Of a stretch of DNA of 64,000 bases, positions 62,333 through 64,000 are shown piece after piece. The position numbers were made by a program, and so were the translations under genes. The notes under the pieces are model-generated. The model saw nothing but the letters and a program-made list of their open reading frames with translations. It did no database searches and was not told the DNA's origin. This DNA is from Multifurca ochricompacta (Eukaryota > Basidiomycota > Agaricomycetes > Russulales > Russulaceae), in assembly GCA_022496185.1 (NCBI GenBank), contig WTXG01000153.1, forward strand, positions 1 to 64,000, in the 5' to 3' direction. Position 1 is the stretch's first letter. The number at the start of each line of letters is the position of its first letter.

Positions 62333-64000
62333 TTGGCTCAAACCCATCGGCCTGGGCACGAGCGCTACATGTAACCTCTGTGTATACTAGTCGCTTCAAG
62401 TTGTTGAAAATACCAGTACATTTCGAGACTACACAGAAAATGGCCGACCGTGACATCCTGATTGACTCAGGTGCCACCAACAATTTTATCAGCCCACAAA
62501 TGGCGAAGACCATGGGATTGGGAATGCTGGCACTTCCCCAGGAAAAGAATATCTGGAATATTGATGGAACTGCCAATCGAGCGGGAAGATTACGCACTAT
62601 ACTGATCTCAATGTCCAAGTAGGGGAAGTAACGAAAGCCATCCGCTTCCTAGTCACCAATTTAGGCGACGAAGATCTTATCCTAGGGTATCCCTGGCTCG
62701 TGGCATTTGAACCAAAGATTAACTGGAGCGACGTGACTATGGACAAAGAATTCTACCCTGTCCTTATCACGTTGATGGGATATGACTATGCTGCCCGACA
62801 TTCGATAGCACGAAGGGTGAAAGAGGAAGAAGATCCGGGTTACGGCTTCACTACGAAGGCATCGGAACTCGCGCAGAAAGCAATAGAGGGACAGGTGGAA
62901 AAGACCTTTGAAGAGGTAGTGCCGCAGGAATATCACCGCCATTGGAAGGTCTTCTTGGAAGAGGAGTCTCAACGTTTCCCGCCTGCACGACCATGGGACC
63001 ATGCGATTGAATTTGTACCCGACGCCCCATTAGCAATCGACTGTAAAATCTACCCACTGTCACAGGTGGAACAAACAGCACTCACTGCATTTCTCGAGGA
63101 ACATCTTGCAAAAGGGTATATTCGTCCATCAAAGTCACCATACGCGTCACCATTCTTCTTTATCAAAAAGAAAGATGGAAAGCTCCGACCCGTCCAGGAT
63201 TATCGACGAATCAATGCCTACACTGTGAAAAACGCCTATCCACTACCACTTATATCAGAACTCATTGACACCATGCGGGACAAGTCCCTGTTCTCGAAAA
63301 TGGACGTCCGCTGGGGATATAACAATGTCCGAATCAAAGAAGGAGATCAGTGTAAAGCAGCGTTCAAAACCAACCAAGGACTTTTCGAACCAAATGTCAT
63401 GTTTTTCGGCCTCACCAACTCGCCAGCCACATTCCAATCCATGATGAATCATATATTCCGCGATCTCATCCTCACTGGCGAGGTGGTGGTGTACATGGAC
63501 GATATCTTAGTGGCTACTGCAAATGACCTTGCTCACCACCAAACACGGGTACACCAAGTGCTGGACATTCTACATGAGCATGACCTATACCTTAAACCGG
63601 CAAAATGCTCATTTGAACAGCCAATCGTGGAGTACCTGGGAGTTATCCTAGAAGGAGGACAGGTGCGAATGGACCCAGTAAAAATCCAAGGGGTTCGGGA
63701 ATGGCCTGTACCCATGTGCATCAAGGATGTGCGGTCCTTTGTGGGGTTTTGCAACTTTTACCGACGATTCGTTCGAGGATTCTCTGGTGTTGCCCAGCCA
63801 CTAAACGAACTGTTGAAGAAGGATGTACCATGGAAGTGGGCAGAGGAGCAGCAACGCGCCTTTGAGCAGATTCGCAATATCATCAGCTCTGAGCCGGTCC
63901 TCCTACAGCCAGATTTGGAAAAACCCTTTGAACTGGAAGTCGATGCATCTCACTTTGCCAATGGCACGGTACTGAATCAACAAGATGCAGCCGGATTGCT
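62320..64000 (+). pseudogene. pol: Chromo-4 pol, partial (protease, RT, start of RNase H)
   Basis: The frame is -1 to the normal gag frame. Protease DSGATNNFIS is near 62465. One base is missing near 62587 (GGA-AAG to GGA-AG), after which the correct frame stays open from about 62588 to the window end, some 470 codons: KKKDGKLRPVQDYRRINAY, MDVRWGYNN, VYMDDILVAT near 63490, [13 protein letters not shown]. No TGA is seen in RT, unlike in Chromo-1 to -3. Confidence 0.9.

Larger units (their letters stand above)
60238..64000 (+). mobile_element. Chromo-4: 5' half of a chromovirus, cut by the window edge
   Basis: 5' LTR, primer-binding site, gag and pol to RNase H are present; the rest lies outside. 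It belongs with Chromo-2 and Chromo-3 (Gag and Pol very similar). The probable left TSD is AGGGG (60233-60237), to be checked at the unseen right end. Confidence 0.92.

Overview
The window reads as one block of nested transposable elements. I see no host gene, rRNA gene or functional tRNA gene. The elements are Ty3/Gypsy chromoviruses with a C-terminal chromodomain, Ty1/Copia elements primed by an initiator-tRNA fragment, one non-autonomous hAT-like element and the 3' end of a poly(A) non-LTR element. This mix fits a filamentous fungus, most likely a repeat-rich agaricomycete. With no host gene present, that assignment is inference. Nearly all in-frame stops are TGA where a sister copy has CGA, which suggests decay of methylated CpG (or a RIP-like process).

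Layout, left to right. Chromo-1 (+ strand) runs from the left edge to 29686 and carries two insertions. Chromo-2 (- strand, 2015-16970) sits in the protease active-site codon and itself contains Chromo-3a (- strand, 3414-10882). Chromo-3b (+ strand, 20795-28256) sits in the third ORF. Every junction has a perfect 5-bp target-site duplication (TSD): TTCTG, AGTAT and CCCAG. Chromo-1 itself lies inside Copia-1 (29687-32118). Copia-1 truncates the 3' LTR of the old chromovirus Chromo-5 (- strand, about 32119-38563), which also holds solo LTR H1. A solo copia LTR (38569-39081) and Copia-2 (- strand, 39282-48425) follow. Copia-2 is broken by solo LTR H2 and by the hAT-like element (42559-43873). Then come solo LTR H4, a K-family LTR with a gag remnant, and Copia-3 (+ strand, about 51074-58679). 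Copia-3 is broken by a Chromo-1-family solo LTR, H3 and K1. The right end is a non-LTR element (- strand, 58837-60237) with solo LTR M1, then the 5' half of Chromo-4 (+ strand, 60238 to the edge).

Most unusual is a third ORF of about 410 codons in the chromoviruses, after the integrase chromodomain. It has an acidic N-terminus, a probable coiled coil and four zinc-knuckle-like motifs. It is separate in Chromo-2, -3a and -3b but fused in frame to pol in Chromo-1. The two Chromo-3 copies integrated only 23 nt apart (homologous positions) in this ORF of two different hosts. The chromoviruses also share a self-priming layout: a TATA-type box, exactly 26 nt, an 11-nt predicted RNA 5' end, and its 11-nt complement placed 2 nt after the LTR. 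The unrelated K family has the same geometry with different, co-varying bases. Gag starts at a conserved GTG with no ATG. Gag-Pol is probably joined by a -1 frameshift at A AAA AAG just before the Gag stop.

Many single-base differences between the near-identical Chromo-3a and Chromo-3b lie in or beside short base runs and may be sequencing or assembly errors.
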